A DNA stretch of 8,406 nt from Hyphomicrobiales bacterium (GCA_015494375.1 WGBL01000031.1:1-8406), one strand, 5' to 3'. Shown: positions 1-5,084, counted from the first letter of the stretch. The notes: generated from the sequence alone by a model not told the origin. Numbers and translations are program-made.

Positions 1-41
1 CTGAAAGTGCCGCCCACGACGTCCATCGGCTCATTGGTCAT
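1..41 (-). CDS. possible 5' end of an unidentified gene leaving the window
   Basis: Reading leftward from an ATG at 41-39, the minus strand is open to the window edge and gives MTNEPMDVVGGTF, 13 codons plus two bases. A second in-frame ATG lies at 26-24. There is no strong Shine-Dalgarno, only a GACGGG six bases before the ATG. The spacer to the right carries a TTGACA on the same strand at 175-170. The fragment is too short to assign a family. It may be chance, but no gene on either strand competes for these bases. Confidence 0.3.
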   Translation of the reverse strand, partial: MTNEPMDVVGGTF

Positions 42-167
42 ATCAAGCCCGTCTCAGTTTTGTTCGTTGTTTCGCGTCGCTGAGCGTTGAGCGCTTTGAG
101 CCCATGGCCGAGCACGGCGCATCGACAGGAGCCGCCCCGCACGCGGGACATGATCGCAATTCGGCCT

Positions 168-199
168 CCTGTCAACTCGAATGGGGGCCCTGTCGACTC
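168..199 (-). promoter_or_regulatory. paired 11-base direct repeats overlapping a TTGACA, possible promoter/operator
   Basis: On the plus strand CCTGTCAACTC (168-178) is followed by CCTGTCGACTC (189-199), one mismatch in 11 and a period of 21 bases, about two helical turns. The first copy contains TTGACA on the minus strand (175-170), identical to the sigma-70 -35 consensus and pointing toward the possible gene at 1-41. The hexamer 17 bases downstream is a poor -10. A partial copy in opposite orientation (ATCGACAGG, 121-129) lies nearby. The geometry suits dimer binding on one DNA face, but that is inference. Confidence 0.3.
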
Positions 200-310
200 A
201 GTTGGGGAATTATGCGGAAATGCTCGCCCGGCCCGGACACCACTTCTCTACACCTGCCATCGTGATGCGCTCCCCATCTCATCAGACTCTATAAAGTTTT
301 GGTGCAAACC

Positions 311-328
311 TTGGTGAGATTGGTGAGA
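311..328. repeat. 9-base tandem duplication
   Basis: TTGGTGAGA occurs twice in perfect tandem with no gap. It lies outside any convincing gene, and no function is suggested by the surroundings. Confidence 0.6.
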
Positions 329-494
329 AGAGTGTCATTCCGACGGAGCGGATTTGTGTCAGATACGCGCAAAGGACCGCGCCTCTGTCGTCATGTCTGG
401 GGCTTCCCGGTTTGGCTAGGACACTGAGACGATTTGGAAAGTCATGTATCCGGCCTCCCAGGTGCCCGCATGTCGAAGGGCGGGGCGGGCGTCA

Positions 495-505
495 CCCCCC
501 CCCCC
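495..505. repeat. C11 homopolymer run
   Basis: Eleven consecutive C residues (G on the minus strand) sit 12 bases left of the weak hairpin that follows the lipoprotein gene. It is outside coding sequence, so length changes would not shift a frame. Its exact length is also the kind of detail a sequencer can miscount. Confidence 0.8.
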
Positions 506-516
506 GCGCCACCAAA

Positions 517-530
517 GCGCCATCCGGCGC
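517..530 (-). terminator. weak hairpin after the lipoprotein gene
   Basis: GCGCC (517-521), loop ATCC, then GGCGC (526-530) form a perfect 5-bp stem beginning 7 bases after the minus-strand TAA at 540-538. Read leftward the stem is followed by TTT and then GGTGG, so the U tract is very short. It could be a weak intrinsic terminator or a 3'-end structure. Confidence 0.3.
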
Positions 531-537
531 CGCAGCA

Positions 538-1509
538 TTATCGCCCAAATTGCAGCCCCAGAAACCCGCCAGCCGCCTTGGTCAGGCCATAGCGCGTCGC
601 CCCATTCCCAGACTTGTCAAGACGGCGCTCGAGCGCCAGATTGCGCATCTTTCGCCCCCGCACCACGACGCGCTCGGCGAGCGGGCTGCCCGGAAGCGGG
701 CGCTCGGCCCAGACCTCGATACGCTCCTTGCGATAAGGCGGGCACGGCGCACGACCGTCGCGCGGCTCGCGTCCGCCGACAAAGCTCACATTGACGAGAT
801 AGCGCCGCCCACAAACGGCCACCCGCGGCGGACGGCGCGTGAGCTCGAAGTAGTCATACCCCTCCTTGAGCTGACGCCAAAAGCCATACCATTGCGAGTT
901 GCGATGGCGCCGCATGTTGCGATCGGTCATGCGGAAGGGGAAGGCATGGACCTGAAATGCCTGCTGGCCGCCCGCGAATGCCTCACGCGCCAGGGCATAG
1001 ATTTCCTCCACAAGCGCATCGGTCATGGCATAGCAGCCTGCCGAGCGGCAGTCTCCGTGCACCATGAGAAAGTCGCCCGTGCGGCCGAAGGCCCGGTCAT
1101 AGGCGTTGGGATAGCCGAGATTGAACGAGAGGTGGAATTTGCTGTTGGGGTTCATCTGGTGCTGCGTCACGGTATAGAACCCCTCGGGCGCCTGTTTGTC
1201 GCCTTCACGCAGCTTGGGGCCGAGGCCGCCCGACCAGTTGCAGATGGGGTATGTCTTGAAGTGGTAAAAGCGCCCGTCCGCGCGCGCCTTCCAGACCTCG
1301 AGCTCCGACTCCTCCTTGAAGATGCGGATCAGAATCGGGCTCTGGGGCGACATCCCCTTCTTGCCAAGAAGGTGCATCGCCTCTTTCGACAGCGGGCGCA
1401 GATGGGGCGGCGTCTCCTGGCTGCAAGCCCCAACCAAGGCGCTCAAGATCGCAGCAAGCCCCACGCAGAACAATCGCTTGCAAATCATGTCGTCGTTGCT
1501 CAACCCCAT
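538..1509 (-). CDS. YafK/DpaA-like L,D-transpeptidase-fold lipoprotein
   Basis: A 323-residue YkuD-fold protein of the YafK (COG3034) type. The active-site signature is unmistakable: HGDCRSAGC places His151, Ser156, Gly158 and the catalytic Cys159, followed by YAMTD and, further on, VHAFPFRMT, as in YafK. E. coli YafK (DpaA/LdtF) is reported to cut the link between Braun lipoprotein and peptidoglycan, while other family members cross-link peptidoglycan or attach outer-membrane proteins, so the exact reaction is open. The N-terminus has a basic stretch, a hydrophobic run and a lipobox LVGAC with Cys29, implying a periplasmic lipoprotein. Residues 225-323 form a basic Cys-containing C-terminal region beyond the core; E. 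coli YafK is near 246 residues. The start is uncertain: neither Met1 nor Met8 (1488) has a good Shine-Dalgarno, and Met8 gives a cleaner signal peptide. It lies downstream of accA on the same strand, but the 423-base gap suggests its own promoter. Confidence 0.9.
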   Translation of the reverse strand: MGLSNDDMICKRLFCVGLAAILSALVGACSQETPPHLRPLSKEAMHLLGKKGMSPQSPILIRIFKEESELEVWKARADGRFYHFKTYPICNWSGGLGPKLREGDKQAPEGFYTVTQHQMNPNSKFHLSFNLGYPNAYDRAFGRTGDFLMVHGDCRSAGCYAMTDALVEEIYALAREAFAGGQQAFQVHAFPFRMTDRNMRRHRNSQWYGFWRQLKEGYDYFELTRRPPRVAVCGRRYLVNVSFVGGREPRDGRAPCPPYRKERIEVWAERPLPGSPLAERVVVRGRKMRNLALERRLDKSGNGATRYGLTKAAGGFLGLQFGR

Positions 1510-1514
1510 AGGAA

Positions 1515-1529
1515 GTGTCCCAGGGACAC
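1515..1529. promoter_or_regulatory. 15-base palindrome just upstream of the lipoprotein start
   Basis: GTGTCCC-A-GGGACAC is a perfect 7-bp inverted repeat around one central base. Its edge lies 5 bases upstream of the ATG at 1509, where a Shine-Dalgarno would normally be. As DNA it could be a repressor site. As RNA the one-base centre would force part of the stem open, so a DNA-binding role is more plausible. Function is inferred only from position and symmetry. Confidence 0.4.
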
Positions 1530-1569
1530 GCAGTCCACCATCGACTTGGTTTCGTTAATATATCGTAAA

Positions 1570-1597
1570 CCGGGCCGGGGCGCCATGCCCCGTCCGG
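1570..1597 (-). terminator. GC-rich hairpin, possible terminator upstream of the lipoprotein promoter
   Basis: CCGG (1570-1573) and CGGGGC (1576-1581) pair with GCCCCG (1587-1592) and CCGG (1594-1597) around a GCCAT loop, giving about 10 bp with a small internal loop. Reading leftward, the stem is followed by TTTACGATATATT, which is T-rich but not a clean U tract. It may end long accA transcripts before the lipoprotein gene, or be a leader structure. Confidence 0.35.
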
Positions 1598-1716
1598 CAA
1601 GTCAGGTCATGCCTGCGAATTGGGGGAAAACGAGGGCAAAGCCGGGGCCGAATTGAGAAACTGTGCAATAGGGAAATACAGTATTGTGAATTGGCGGCCG
1701 CGACCGTGGGCGAGCC

Positions 1717-1820
1717 GGTGAGCAAATGCAGCGCTTTTGCGCCGTGGCCGCGGCGCTGCGCGGGGGCGTACGATAACAGCTCAGGTGAGCAAATGCTGCG
1801 TTCTTGGGCCGCGGCCGCAG
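1717..1820. repeat. imperfect 37-base direct repeat pair with 30-base gap
   Basis: Copy 1 is 1717-1753 and copy 2 is 1784-1820. Both begin GGTGAGCAAATGC and end in a NotI-like GC-rich run (GTGGCCGCGG and GCGGCCGCAG). I count 31 matches in 37 without gaps. The gap between them is 30 bases. The copies are intergenic, 113 to 216 bases beyond the accA stop. Confidence 0.65.
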
Positions 1821-1871
1821 GGTGAGGCACGAGAGGGCTGAGCCCAAACGCCTCCTCGGGCCCGCTTGCTG

Positions 1872-1916
1872 TTGGCTTCTTTGGCTCTCTTGGCTCTCTT
1901 GGCTCCCTTGGCTTCC
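1872..1916. repeat. five 9-base tandem units next to the accA stop
   Basis: Consecutive units are TTGGCTTCT, TTGGCTCTC, TTGGCTCTC, TTGGCTCCC and TTGGCTTCC. The TTGGCT core is invariant and two central units are identical. The array begins 16 bases past the accA TGA (1935-1933) and so lies in the accA 3' region, where the transcript reads as repeated AGCCAA. It is not translated as part of accA. Confidence 0.8.
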
Positions 1917-1932
1917 TCCGCGCCGGCGCGCC

Positions 1933-2889
1933 TCAAAGATTGCGGCCGATGGCCATGAACTTGTCCTGGCGCAGGCGGCGGATCTCGGCGCTTTCCATGC
2001 CGTCGAACTCTTCGAGCGCGCGTTTGATGGCCGCGCCCGTATCATCGATTGTCTTTTCCGGCTCACGATGAGCGCCGCCGACGGGCTCGGGGATGATCTC
2101 GTCGATGACGCCGAACGCTTTGAGGTCGCTTGCGGTGATTTTCATGCTGGTGGCGGCGTCCTTGGCGCGGCTCGAATCGTGCCAAAGAATCGACGCCGCC
2201 GCCTCGGGCGAGGCCACCGTGTAGATGGCATGCTCAAGCATGAGCACGCGGTTGGCTGTGGCAATGGCGATGGCGCCGCCCGAGCCCCCCTCGCCGATCA
2301 CCACCGAGATGATCGGCACGCCAAGCGAAAGGCAGCAATCGATCGAGCGCGCGATCGCCTCGGCCTGCCCGCGCTCCTCGGCGCCGATCCCGGGATAGGC
2401 GCCGGCCGTGTCAATGAGGGTGATCACGGGCATCGAGAACTTGTCGGCCATCTCCATAAGCCGCACGGCCTTGCGATAGCCTTCAGGGCGCGCCATGCCG
2501 AAGTTGTGCTTGACCCGGGCCTGCGTATCGGAGCCTTTTTCGTGGCCGATCACCATGACCACGCGATCGTCGAACCGCCCGGGCCCACCGATGATCGCGC
2601 TGTCCTCGCCGAAATAGCGATCGCCCGCCAGAGGCGTGAAGTCGTCGATGAGGCGGTTGACAAAATCGAGAAAATGCGGCCGGTCGGGATGCCGGGCGAC
2701 CTGGGTCTTCTGCCAGGGCGTGAGCTTGGCATAAGTCGCTTCGAGGGCCGCCTCGGCCTTCTGCTCGAGCTTGGTGATCTCCTCGCTGATCGAGACACCA
2801 CTCTCGCCATCCTCGGCAAGCGCGCGCAGCTCGGCGACTTTGCTCTCGAGCTCGGCGACCGGTTTTTCAAAATCGAGATAGGTGCGCAT
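1933..2889 (-). CDS. accA: acetyl-CoA carboxylase carboxyltransferase subunit alpha
   Basis: AccA pairs with AccD to transfer the carboxyl group from biotinylated AccB to acetyl-CoA, producing malonyl-CoA in the cytoplasm. The 318-residue product matches the family's usual length (319 in E. coli). The start MRTYLDFEKPVAELE is typical, residues 10-55 form the helical N-terminal region, and the crotonase-fold carboxyltransferase core carries GHEKGSDT (116-123), NFGMARPEGYRKA (129-141), TLIDTAGAYPGIGAEERGQ (157-175), the oxyanion-type GEGGSGGA (199-206) and SPEAAASILW (227-236). The ATG at 2889 is chosen because it gives the family N-terminus and has GGAG five bases upstream. An in-frame ATG at 2910 would add seven residues not found in the family. 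accD is not in the window. gluQ is divergent; the 3' side is repeat-rich. Confidence 0.97.
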   Translation of the reverse strand: MRTYLDFEKPVAELESKVAELRALAEDGESGVSISEEITKLEQKAEAALEATYAKLTPWQKTQVARHPDRPHFLDFVNRLIDDFTPLAGDRYFGEDSAIIGGPGRFDDRVVMVIGHEKGSDTQARVKHNFGMARPEGYRKAVRLMEMADKFSMPVITLIDTAGAYPGIGAEERGQAEAIARSIDCCLSLGVPIISVVIGEGGSGGAIAIATANRVLMLEHAIYTVASPEAAASILWHDSSRAKDAATSMKITASDLKAFGVIDEIIPEPVGGAHREPEKTIDDTGAAIKRALEEFDGMESAEIRRLRQDKFMAIGRNL

Positions 2890-2917
2890 GGGCACTCCAT
2901 CGCCTCCCATCGCCTCC
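2890..2917 (-). promoter_or_regulatory. duplicated ribosome-binding/ATG unit before accA
   Basis: On the minus strand the 10-mer GGAGGCGATG occurs twice in tandem (2916-2907 and 2906-2897), followed by GAGTGCCC and the accA ATG at 2889. The result is three closely spaced ATGs: 2910 (in frame with accA), 2900 (out of frame) and 2889. The GGAG formed across the second copy sits five bases from the 2889 ATG, the best spacing of the three, while the upstream GGAGG copies are only two bases from their ATGs. Confidence 0.6.
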
Positions 2918-2947
2918 GCAAAGCGGCGTTGGCGTTATTGATGAATT

Positions 2948-2971
2948 CGATGAATGACGAACGATGAATGA
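2948..2971. repeat. CGATGAATGA direct repeat
   Basis: CGATGAATGA occurs at 2948-2957 and 2962-2971, separated by CGAA, giving a 14-base period. A related GATGAAT precedes them at 2940-2946. The group lies 50-80 bases upstream of the accA start, in the likely promoter region. Confidence 0.6.
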
Positions 2972-3241
2972 TGCGTGCTCTGGAGCACTCAATACAAGAA
3001 TTGCCGCGCCCTGGCAAAGGCGCGCGTCGCGGTTCGTGAACGGTGTCTCGGCGCTTGTGCCAGGGCTTGCCAGGGGCGGCGTTGCGATCGATGATCGGCG
3101 AGAGCGTTGCTCGCGGGGGCTTTGCCCGCCCCGTCCTCCCGCCGCTCTGCGGTCGATATTGGCCGCCCACCTCGCGGGGACTTGGGCCACGGGTACGGTC
3201 GAAGGGCTTTTGGCGAAAAGGGGAGGATCGTGAGAGGGCCA

Positions 3242-4108
3242 ATGCCGACCTTTCGCTTTGCCCCCAGCCCCAATGGGCCGCTGCATCTGGGCCACGCCTA
3301 TTCGGCGCTTCTTACCTGGCGGCTGGCCGAGCGCCTTGGCGGGCGCGTGCTCTTGCGGATCGAGGACATCGACAAGGCGCGCACGCGCGAGGCATTCGTT
3401 GAGCAGATCTATGCCGATCTCGCCTGGCTCGGGCTCGACTGGCCACGCCCCGTCCGGCGTCAGTCGCAACACCTCGCCGACTATGCCCGCGCCGCCCGCC
3501 GGCTCGAGGAGCTTGGTGTTCTCTATCGCTGCTATGCCAGCCGTGGCGAGATTGCCAGGGCGGTTGCAGCCGCATCCGGGGGCAAGGGGCCGCAGGCGCC
3601 GCGCGACCCCGACGGCGCCCCCCTCTATCCGGGGCGCGGGCGGGTGCTTTCGGCCGAAGAGGAGGCCCGCCGCCGGGCCGCGGGCGCAGCCTTTGCGCTC
3701 CGCCTCGATATGGCCGAGGCGCTTCGGGTGGCCCGTGAGCGGGCATCGCAGCCGCTTGGTTTTGAGAGCTTCGATGAAGACGGCGCCGTTTCATTCGTCC
3801 GCGCTCGGCCCGAGCGCTGGGGGGATGTGGTGGTTGTGCGCAAGGATGTGCCGACGAGCTACCACCTCTCGGTGGTCGTCGATGATGCGCTCCAAGGGGT
3901 GAGCCACGTCACCCGCGGCCGCGATCTCCTGGCGGCAACCGACGTGCACTGCCTCCTGCAAGTGCTCTTGGGGCTGCCCACACCCCGCTACCATCACCAT
4001 CGCCTCATCCGCGATGATCAGGGGCAAAAGCTCTCAAAGAGCAAAGGCGCCCAGAGCCTTGCCGCGCTTCGCAAAGTGGGCGCGGCCCCGACCTATTGTC
4101 CTGCGTAG
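3242..4108 (+). CDS. gluQ: glutamyl-queuosine tRNA(Asp) synthetase
   Basis: GluQ is a truncated GluRS paralogue that activates glutamate without tRNA and attaches it to queuosine at the wobble base of tRNA-Asp. The 288-residue product opens with the family start MPTFRFAPSPNGPLHLGH (HIGH-type HLGH at 15-18), then RIEDID (39-44), the adenylate-pocket region SYHLSVVVDDALQGVSHVTRGRDLL (206-230) and KLSKS (263-267). There is no anticodon-binding domain, which separates it from GltX. The zinc knuckle is degenerate: of the usual C-x-C-xn-Y-x3-C ligands, Cys97 and Tyr129 remain while Ala99 and Gly133 replace cysteines. Only 21 residues follow KLSKS, and the last, VGAAPTYCPA, lack the usual closing helix, so the C-terminus may be trimmed. 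The ATG at 3242 matches the family; an in-frame GTG at 3230, three bases after GGAGG, could add four residues. It is divergent from accA and appears monocistronic. Confidence 0.93.
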   Translation: MPTFRFAPSPNGPLHLGHAYSALLTWRLAERLGGRVLLRIEDIDKARTREAFVEQIYADLAWLGLDWPRPVRRQSQHLADYARAARRLEELGVLYRCYASRGEIARAVAAASGGKGPQAPRDPDGAPLYPGRGRVLSAEEEARRRAAGAAFALRLDMAEALRVARERASQPLGFESFDEDGAVSFVRARPERWGDVVVVRKDVPTSYHLSVVVDDALQGVSHVTRGRDLLAATDVHCLLQVLLGLPTPRYHHHRLIRDDQGQKLSKSKGAQSLAALRKVGAAPTYCPA

Positions 4109-4153
4109 CCCCGACCGATCGACCGGCACGGCCTTGCCTCGTCGACAAGAGCA

Positions 4154-4245
4154 GCCACGCCCTCGCGCGCCAGGTGTCTTGCGCATATTTAACCCTTTCT
4201 TGCTAGTCTGGATGGCCACGCCCTCGTGTGCGAGGTGTCTTGTGC
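4154..4245. repeat. imperfect 31-base direct repeat pair with 30-base gap
   Basis: Copies at 4154-4184 and 4215-4245 share GCCACGCCCTCG, then AGGTGTCTTG, with 27 of 31 bases identical; three of the four differences are C/T. The gap is 30 bases. The second copy contains a perfect stem CCTCG-TGTG-CGAGG (4222-4235), and the first keeps it with one mismatch. The conserved ends with a varying but structured centre hint at an RNA or protein-binding element, which is inference. Confidence 0.7.
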
Positions 4246-4264
4246 GCTCCAGGGGTGCAGATGA

Positions 4265-4290
4265 GGCGTTTGATTCGTGGGAATCACGCC
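4265..4290. other. hairpin with GANTC sites in both arms
   Basis: GGCG (4265-4268) and TGATTC (4271-4276) pair with GAATCA (4281-4286) and CGCC (4287-4290) around a GTGG loop, with a two-T bulge on the left arm; 10 bp in total. There is no T run on either side, so it is not a typical intrinsic terminator. Both arms contain GANTC, the CcrM methylation site of alphaproteobacteria. Confidence 0.45.
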
Positions 4291-4514
4291 CGGCCCCGCG
4301 CAGCCTCCCCATTTTGCAATCGTTTTGTGCACAAGCCCGTGTGCTCTGCCCGTCATGGTTGTCGTTGTCTATGGATAATCCTTTATTTTCAAAGCGATAA
4401 ATCGTTTGTTTACCAACGGCGCCGAAGCTGGGTGCAGAGCTCCTTGCGCGCCGCTTTCATAGCACCGCAAAGCGCTCACCTCTTAACTGATTAACTGTTG
4501 CGCTTTCCACGGGA

Positions 4515-4991
4515 GTGGCACCTGCGATGTTGCGTGAGATTAGACCGACAAGCCCCACAATCGGGCTGGGCGCCGCCCTCGGCCTCCTCTTGATCGGACT
4601 CTTTGTGCGCCCGCTCTGGCCGTCTCGCCAGGCCACACCGGCCCCTAGGCGGCAACCGCTCGCAGCCCTTTGGCGTAAGCTCCAAAGCCTCGGGCCGAAG
4701 CCGCAGGCGCCGAGAACGCGTGCGCTCGTTACCGACCACAACCCTCCGGCGCCCAAAGCCATAGAGAGTCACGACGACAGCCGCCGGGGGCGGCTTGCTC
4801 GCCATGGCCCCGACAGCCGGCAATGGCAACGGATCGAGACACGCATCGATGCCCATGTCACGCGCGCCCGTGCGGTCGGCGCCATGCACGCCCGCCTCAG
4901 AAGCGAGCTCGACGGGCTCGCCTATACCCTCGAAAGCCTGCGCAACGAGATGAATGGCCCCGAGCCCATCCCCACCACGGCTGCCGAGTGA
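4515..4991 (+). CDS. small membrane-anchored protein of unknown function
   Basis: The 158-residue product is not recognised. It has a short N-terminus, one hydrophobic segment at about 15-33 (TIGLGAALGLLLIGLFVRPLW) ended by Trp and basic residues, a Pro/Arg/Gln-rich low-complexity stretch (36-100), and a probable amphipathic helix at about 104-147 (from QWQRIETRIDAH to LESLRNEM). The expected topology is a single inner-membrane anchor with a soluble C-terminal helix, cytoplasmic by the positive-inside rule. The start is either GTG at 4515 or ATG at 4527; neither has a strong Shine-Dalgarno. The frame has the strong third-position G/C bias of its neighbours, whereas the antisense frame at 4491-5036 has no protein character. 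It converges on the CNNM/CorC-type gene. Small unknown genes near aroK are common in Rhizobiales from memory, but orthology was not tested. Confidence 0.55.
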   Translation: MAPAMLREIRPTSPTIGLGAALGLLLIGLFVRPLWPSRQATPAPRRQPLAALWRKLQSLGPKPQAPRTRALVTDHNPPAPKAIESHDDSRRGRLARHGPDSRQWQRIETRIDAHVTRARAVGAMHARLRSELDGLAYTLESLRNEMNGPEPIPTTAAE

Positions 4992-5084
4992 GCCGCCGCC
5001 GGGGAAGCCGACCAACCATCGCCGGCCGAAGAGCACCCACGACCCGCACTCACCACCACCTTGGGGCTTACCTCCAAATCAACT

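Larger units (their letters stand above)
42..537. other. gene-poor spacer with short repeats
   Basis: I see no convincing gene in these 496 bases. An open frame at 87-317 on the plus strand has no recognisable protein character and no ribosome binding site. The stretch holds a pair of 11-base direct repeats (168-178 and 189-199), a perfect 9-base tandem duplication TTGGTGAGA (311-319, 320-328), a small GCGC/GCGC stem around 367-382, and a C11 run at 495-505. The bases around 280-345 are less GC-rich than the coding DNA. It most likely holds the leader of the leftward gene at 1-41 and the 3' region of the leftward lipoprotein gene. Confidence 0.5.
1510..1932. other. repeat-rich spacer between accA and the lipoprotein gene
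   Basis: No gene is supported here; open frames entering from accA or crossing the spacer have repetitive, low-quality translations. From the lipoprotein side it contains a 15-base palindrome (1515-1529), an AT-rich patch (about 1553-1569) that could hold the promoter of the lipoprotein gene, a GC-rich hairpin (1570-1597), an imperfect 37-base direct repeat (1717-1820) and five 9-base tandem units (1872-1916) that start just past the accA stop. It must contain the accA 3' region. Confidence 0.6.
2890..3241. other. divergent promoter spacer between accA and gluQ
   Basis: The spacer should carry the promoters of accA (leftward) and gluQ (rightward). The open frame extending gluQ back to 3107 encodes residues unlike any GluQ N-terminus and is left out. 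Visible items are a tandem duplication of the Shine-Dalgarno/ATG region of accA (2897-2916), a CGATGAATGA pair (2948-2971), and two small stems in the gluQ leader: GCGAG/CTCGC (3098-3114) and GGGC-TTT-GCCC (3117-3127). I could not identify consensus -35/-10 pairs with confidence. Confidence 0.5.
4109..4514. other. spacer after gluQ with direct repeats, a hairpin and an AT-rich promoter-like zone
   Basis: No gene is supported; open frames crossing here (for example 4228-4494) lack protein character. It holds a 31-base imperfect direct repeat pair (4154-4184, 4215-4245) around an AT-richer gap with TTTAACCCTTTCTTGC (4188-4203), a stem at 4265-4290, and an AT-rich zone at 4368-4420 containing TATGGATAA (one mismatch to a DnaA box, probably chance) and the palindrome CGATAAATCG (4395-4404). 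TTAACTG occurs twice at 4483-4489 and 4491-4497, 18 bases before the next gene. The promoter of that gene probably lies between 4370 and 4500. Confidence 0.5.

Noticed and set aside
87..317. 76-codon plus-strand open frame in the left spacer
   Set aside because: No ribosome-binding site, no protein-like features, and it crosses the direct-repeat region.
412..1656. 414-codon plus-strand open frame opposite the lipoprotein gene
   Set aside because: It mirrors a clear YkuD-fold gene. Its translation is Arg/Ala/His-rich with no recognisable domain, as expected from antisense of high-GC coding DNA.
1804..2967. 387-codon plus-strand open frame opposite accA
   Set aside because: Antisense of a fully conserved accA, with no family match and composition typical of a GC-driven shadow frame.
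3107..3241. Upstream extension of gluQ
   Set aside because: The extra 45 residues do not resemble GluQ, and MPTFRFAPSPNGPLHLGH at 3242 is the standard N-terminus.
4154..4245. Minimal CRISPR array (31-base repeats, 30-base spacer)
   Set aside because: Only two copies with four mismatches, no cas gene in the window, and the same geometry with unrelated repeats occurs at 1717-1820.
4372..4382. DnaA box / origin signal (TATGGATAA)
   Set aside because: Single imperfect copy, with no cluster of boxes and no origin-associated genes.
4483..4497. CtrA site from the TTAACTG pair
   Set aside because: The two TTAA elements are separated by 4 bases, not the 7 of the CtrA consensus TTAA-N7-TTAA.
4491..5036. 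181-codon minus-strand open frame opposite the small membrane protein
   Set aside because: No membrane or domain features. The plus frame has a coherent anchor and helix and the stronger third-position G/C bias.
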